Source: CAWDZK01 sp963807005 (lineage in GTDB: Bacteria; Actinomycetota; Actinomycetes; JACCUZ01). From it: a stretch of 64,000 bases of DNA. The stretch lies in the NCBI GenBank assembly GCA_963807005.1, contig CAWDZK010000001.1, positions 434,001 to 498,000 on the forward strand. The letters are read 5' to 3'. Under the pieces are notes generated by a model. It made no database searches. It saw nothing but the letters and a program-made list of their open reading frames with translations, and had not been told where the DNA came from. Below, in pieces: positions 61,271-64,000 of this stretch (position 1 is its first letter; each line of letters begins with the position of its first letter). The position numbers and the translations under genes were made by a program.

Positions 61271-62088
61271 CCTCCGCCAGCCGGAGCGGGACATCGCGGC
61301 GCCGCACGTCGGGGCTGCCCGGGGCGCTGGTCCCTCTTGCCGCCCTGGCGGTGCTCTTCCTGCTCCTGCCCGTCGTCGGACTGGTCACGCGGACGCCGTG
61401 GCGCACCCTCGGTGACGTGCTGACCCGGGAGGAGTCGGTGCAGGCGCTGCGGCTGTCGCTGCTCTGCGCCTCGCTAGCGACCGTGGCCTGTGTCCTGGTG
61501 GGTGTCCCGCTCGCCTGGGTGCTGGCGCGCGGCGACTTCCCTGGTCGCAGCCTGCTGCGGGCCGTCGTCACCGTGCCGCTCGTGCTGCCGCCCGTGGTCG
61601 GCGGCGTCGCACTGTTCACCGCTCTCGGCCGTCGGGGCCTGGTGGGTCGCTGGTTGTACGAGTGCTTCGGCTACCAGCTGCCCTTCACGACCGCGGCGGT
61701 TGTGGTGGCCGAGTCCTTCGTGGCGCTGCCGTTCCTCGTCATCGCCGTCGAGGGGGCCCTCAGGGGTGCGGACCGGCGGTACGACGAGGCGGCGGCGACG
61801 CTGGGCGCCTCCCGGTGGTACGCGTTCCGGCGGGTGACGCTGCCGCTGGTCGCACCCGGCGTGGCAGCCGGAGCGGTGCTCTGCTGGGCCCGCGCGCTGG
61901 GCGAGTTCGGCGCCACCATCACCTTCGCGGGCAACTTCCCGGGAACCACCCGCACCATGCCGGTGGAGGTCTACCTGACCCTCCAGCAGGACCCGGAGGC
62001 AGCGATCGCGCTGTCACTGGTCCTGCTCGTGGTGTCGGTGGCGGTGCTCGCCGCACTGCGGGAGCGATGGCTAACGGCCGCCCGGTGA
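61267..62088 (+). CDS. modB: Molybdate ABC transporter permease
   Basis: 273-aa permease with about six membrane segments. The EAA loop for docking ATPase is visible as DEAAATLGASRWYAFRRVTLP (about 180), preceded by FVALPFLVIAVEGAL. A conserved RALGEFGATITFAGN follows, typical for ModB. The GTG start at 61267 overlaps modA, and its 3' end overlaps modC by about 20 nt. Confidence 0.92.
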   Translation: MTSASRSGTSRRRTSGLPGALVPLAALAVLFLLLPVVGLVTRTPWRTLGDVLTREESVQALRLSLLCASLATVACVLVGVPLAWVLARGDFPGRSLLRAVVTVPLVLPPVVGGVALFTALGRRGLVGRWLYECFGYQLPFTTAAVVVAESFVALPFLVIAVEGALRGADRRYDEAAATLGASRWYAFRRVTLPLVAPGVAAGAVLCWARALGEFGATITFAGNFPGTTRTMPVEVYLTLQQDPEAAIALSLVLLVVSVAVLAALRERWLTAAR

Positions 62089-63149
62089 GCGGGCTCGACG
62101 CGGAGGTACGACTCCAGCGGGGGGCGTTCCGGCTCGACGTCCGGTTGAGCGTGGCCCCGGGCGAGGTCGTCGCGCTGCTCGGCCCGAACGGCGCCGGGAA
62201 GAGCACCACCCTGCGCGTGCTGTCGGGCCTGCTCGCCTGCGACGACGGCGCGGTCCGGCTCGGTGCCGCCGTGCTGGAGGACACCCGGAGCCGGGTCCGG
62301 ATGCCCGCCGAGCAACGCCCGGTCGGGGTGGTCTTCCAGGACTACCTGCTGTTCCCGCACCTCACCGCCCGGGAGAACGTCGCGTTCGGCCTGCGCGCCC
62401 GCGGCGTCGAGCGCAGGCGAGCCCGCGAGCAGGCGGACGCCTGGCTGGACCGGGTCGGTCTCGCCGGGTCCGCCGGGACGCGCCCCGGTCGCCTGTCCGG
62501 CGGCCAGGCCCAACGGGTCGCGCTGGCTCGGGCCCTGGCGCCGCACCCGACGCTGCTCCTGCTCGACGAGCCGTTGGCGGCGCTGGACGCCGGCACCCGG
62601 CTCGAGGTGCGCGCCGACCTGCGCCGCCACCTCAGCGGCTACGACGGCGCTGCGGTCGTCGTCACCCACGACGCGCTCGACGCGATGGTGCTCGCTGACC
62701 GGCTGGTGGTGCTGGAGGACGGGGTCGTGGTGCAGTCGGGGACTCCCAGGGAGGTCACCTCGCGGCCGCGCACCGACTACGTCGCCCGGCTGGTCGGGCT
62801 CAACCTGCTCCGCGGCACCGCCACCGAGGGACGGGTGGACCTCGACGGCGGCGCGACCCTCACCACCGCGGGGCACGCGCAGGGCGAGGTGTTCGTGGCG
62901 TTCTCGCCGGCGGCGGTGACGTTGTTCCCGGCGTTCCCGGCCCGACCGGACTCCAGCGCCCGCAACTGCTGGCCGGTCCGGGTCGACTCGGTCGACGCTC
63001 ACGGCGACATCGTCCGGGTCGCTGTGTCCGGCGCGGTCCCGTTGGTCGCCGACGTGACCCCGCTCGCGGTCGCCGACCTCGGGCTGCGTCCGGGGGTGGA
63101 CCTGTGGGTCACGGTGAAGGCGACCGAGACGAGCGTCTACCCCGCCTGA
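62067..63149 (+). CDS. modC: Molybdate ABC transporter ATP-binding protein
   Basis: 360-aa ATPase. Walker A GPNGAGKST (about 40), Q-loop VVFQDYLLFPHL, signature LSGGQAQRVALARAL, Walker B LLLLDEPLAALD, H-loop VVVTHD. A C-terminal TOBE-like domain (about 245-360) may sense molybdate. Two starts are possible: ATG 62067 or GTG 62085, which would overlap the modB stop as GTGA like the other genes of the operon. Confidence 0.92.
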   Translation: MANGRPVSGLDAEVRLQRGAFRLDVRLSVAPGEVVALLGPNGAGKSTTLRVLSGLLACDDGAVRLGAAVLEDTRSRVRMPAEQRPVGVVFQDYLLFPHLTARENVAFGLRARGVERRRAREQADAWLDRVGLAGSAGTRPGRLSGGQAQRVALARALAPHPTLLLLDEPLAALDAGTRLEVRADLRRHLSGYDGAAVVVTHDALDAMVLADRLVVLEDGVVVQSGTPREVTSRPRTDYVARLVGLNLLRGTATEGRVDLDGGATLTTAGHAQGEVFVAFSPAAVTLFPAFPARPDSSARNCWPVRVDSVDAHGDIVRVAVSGAVPLVADVTPLAVADLGLRPGVDLWVTVKATETSVYPA

Positions 63150-63180
63150 GGGGCGGGAGGCGGTGGGGGAGGATGGCGGC

Positions 63181-63735
63181 GTGAGCGATCCTCAGCCGCA
63201 GGGGCGCACCCGTCGGGGGCGGCAGACCGTCTCCGACATGGTCCGCTCGCTGCTGCTCGTCATGGTGATCGTCTTCGTGGTCATCGCGCTCAACGCCCGG
63301 GACGACTCGGGCGAGGCGCTGCGCCCGGTGGACTACCGGGGGGCGCTGGCACAGGCCCGGGAGACGGCGCCGTACGCCGTGCTGGCACCGATCGGCCTGC
63401 CGGACAGCTGGGTCCCCACAAGCGCCCGGGTGGACCGGGCCGGGGCCTCCGTCACCTGGCATCTCGGTCTGGTCACCCCGGCCGGCGACTATGCGGGTGT
63501 CGAGCAGAGCGACGGCGACCCCGAGTCGTTCGTGTCCGACTTCGCCGCAGGCGGCCGGCGCGCGGGGACCGTCACGATCAGCGGGCTGCGGTGGCGACGG
63601 GTCGAGGACGGCAGGCCCGAGAAGCGGGCCCTGGTGCTCGACGGCGACGCGGTCACGACCGTGGTCGCCGGCGGTGCCTCGTGGGCCGAGCTGGCGGCGT
63701 TGGCACGCTCGCTCCAGGCGGGGCAGAGCAGCTAG
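63181..63735 (+). CDS. DUF4245 membrane protein
   Basis: 184-aa protein with an N-terminal membrane segment (DMVRSLLLVMVIVFVVIALNARDD, about 20-42) and an extracytoplasmic domain (LPDSWVPTSARVDRAGASVTWHLG). This is DUF4245, a conserved neighbour of glpX in actinobacteria, function unknown. GTG 63181 has GGGGGAGG upstream. The mod operon has been inserted between it and glpX relative to mycobacteria. Confidence 0.85.
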   Translation: MSDPQPQGRTRRGRQTVSDMVRSLLLVMVIVFVVIALNARDDSGEALRPVDYRGALAQARETAPYAVLAPIGLPDSWVPTSARVDRAGASVTWHLGLVTPAGDYAGVEQSDGDPESFVSDFAAGGRRAGTVTISGLRWRRVEDGRPEKRALVLDGDAVTTVVAGGASWAELAALARSLQAGQSS

Positions 63736-63764
63736 GCGTCACCGCGTCACCTGAAGCCGGGCGG

Positions 63765-63989
63765 TCAGCTCTCGGCCGCAACCGCGGCGTCGAGCTTGGC
63801 CCGGGCGCCGTCGAGCCACTCCTGGCAGATCGCGGCCAGCGCCTCGCCGCGCTCCCACAGTGCCAACGACTCCTCGAGCGTCACCGCGCCGGTCTCCAGC
63901 CTGCGGACGACCTCGACGAGCTCCTCGCGGGCCTGCTCGTACGTCGGTCGTTCGTCGTCAGACGGGGTGGCGGGCGGCACGGCGGCCAC
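63765..63989 (-). CDS. xseB: Exodeoxyribonuclease VII small subunit
   Basis: 74-aa XseB. The pattern TYEQAREELVEVVRRLETGAV and then LEESLALWERGEALAAICQEWL is diagnostic. It binds the large subunit XseA, whose gene would lie upstream on this strand, beyond the window. Together they degrade single-stranded DNA. Full length. Confidence 0.93.
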   Translation of the reverse strand: MAAVPPATPSDDERPTYEQAREELVEVVRRLETGAVTLEESLALWERGEALAAICQEWLDGARAKLDAAVAAES

Positions 63990-64000
63990 CTTACGACCCG

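Overview
The window is a dense, very GC-rich actinobacterial chromosome segment of about 64 kb with roughly 68 protein genes, one tRNA and short intergenic gaps. Several things point to a free-living, probably motile actinobacterium of the Frankiales/Geodermatophilales/Kineosporiales type, though the order cannot be fixed from this window. They are mycothiol S-conjugate amidase (Mca), a DUF222/HNH (13E12-type) gene, F420-type PPOX proteins, many GTG starts, many apparently leaderless genes with a TANNNT -10 box just upstream of the start, and two promoters of the flagellar sigma (FliA/WhiG) type. The gene order follows a backbone also known from mycobacteria: thiolase, SGNH hydrolase, cbs, metB, greA, DUF4307, mca, small membrane protein, DUF255 thioredoxin protein, hemolysin III, prenyl transferase, phoH, fumarase, glpX, DUF4245, xseB. 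Lineage-specific blocks interrupt it.

Layout. 0-6.5 kb: dienelactone hydrolase, family-5 uracil-DNA glycosylase, NDH-2, ACT protein, peptide deformylase, a tRNA with UAA anticodon, a Bax-inhibitor-1 protein, PPOX and small proteins. 6.5-11 kb: thiolase, SGNH hydrolase, MBL hydrolase, cystathionine beta-synthase. 11-13.6 kb: an operon with a GGAD-repeat peptide, a JmjC/cupin oxygenase and a sucrase-ferredoxin-like Fe-S protein, behind a stress-sigma (sigma-B type) promoter and closed by a 64-nt near-perfect palindrome. 13.6-17.7 kb: msrA, a membrane protein, flavodoxin, dimethylargininase-like enzyme, hydrolase. 17.7-25 kb: metB, an orphan GlmL, a membrane-anchored SagB oxidoreductase, gene wreckage (two GNAT remnants and a frameshifted DUF222/HNH gene), an MFS exporter, a Pro-rich secreted protein and a tiny 11-codon gene behind a FliA-type promoter.

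25-36 kb: VWA plus AAA (ChlI/MoxR-type) pair, FIST sensor, threonine ammonia-lyase, drug-type ABC exporter with a PadR-like operator, spermidine-synthase-like protein, greA, DUF4307, mca. 36-45 kb: a large GGDEF/EAL protein with its own FliA-type promoter, DUF255 protein, PPOX and two GNAT genes, an RHH-like protein with tandem 8-bp promoter repeats, DUF2277, hemolysin III. 45-60 kb: short-chain prenyl transferase, PIN-PhoH, BKACE, lysozyme-like secreted protein, methyltransferase, DUF402, class II fumarase, LuxR/AAA regulator, class I fumarase, lipoprotein hydrolase, glpX. 60-64 kb: HTH-TOBE regulator and modABC, DUF4245, xseB.

Functional links include transsulfuration (cbs + metB), mycothiol detoxification (mca), molybdate uptake with its likely regulator, and two alternative-sigma regulons. 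The best candidates for undescribed biology are the GGAD-peptide/JmjC/Fe-S operon, the FliA-driven 11-residue peptide gene, and a set of long intergenic palindromes, two of which share their terminal sequence.
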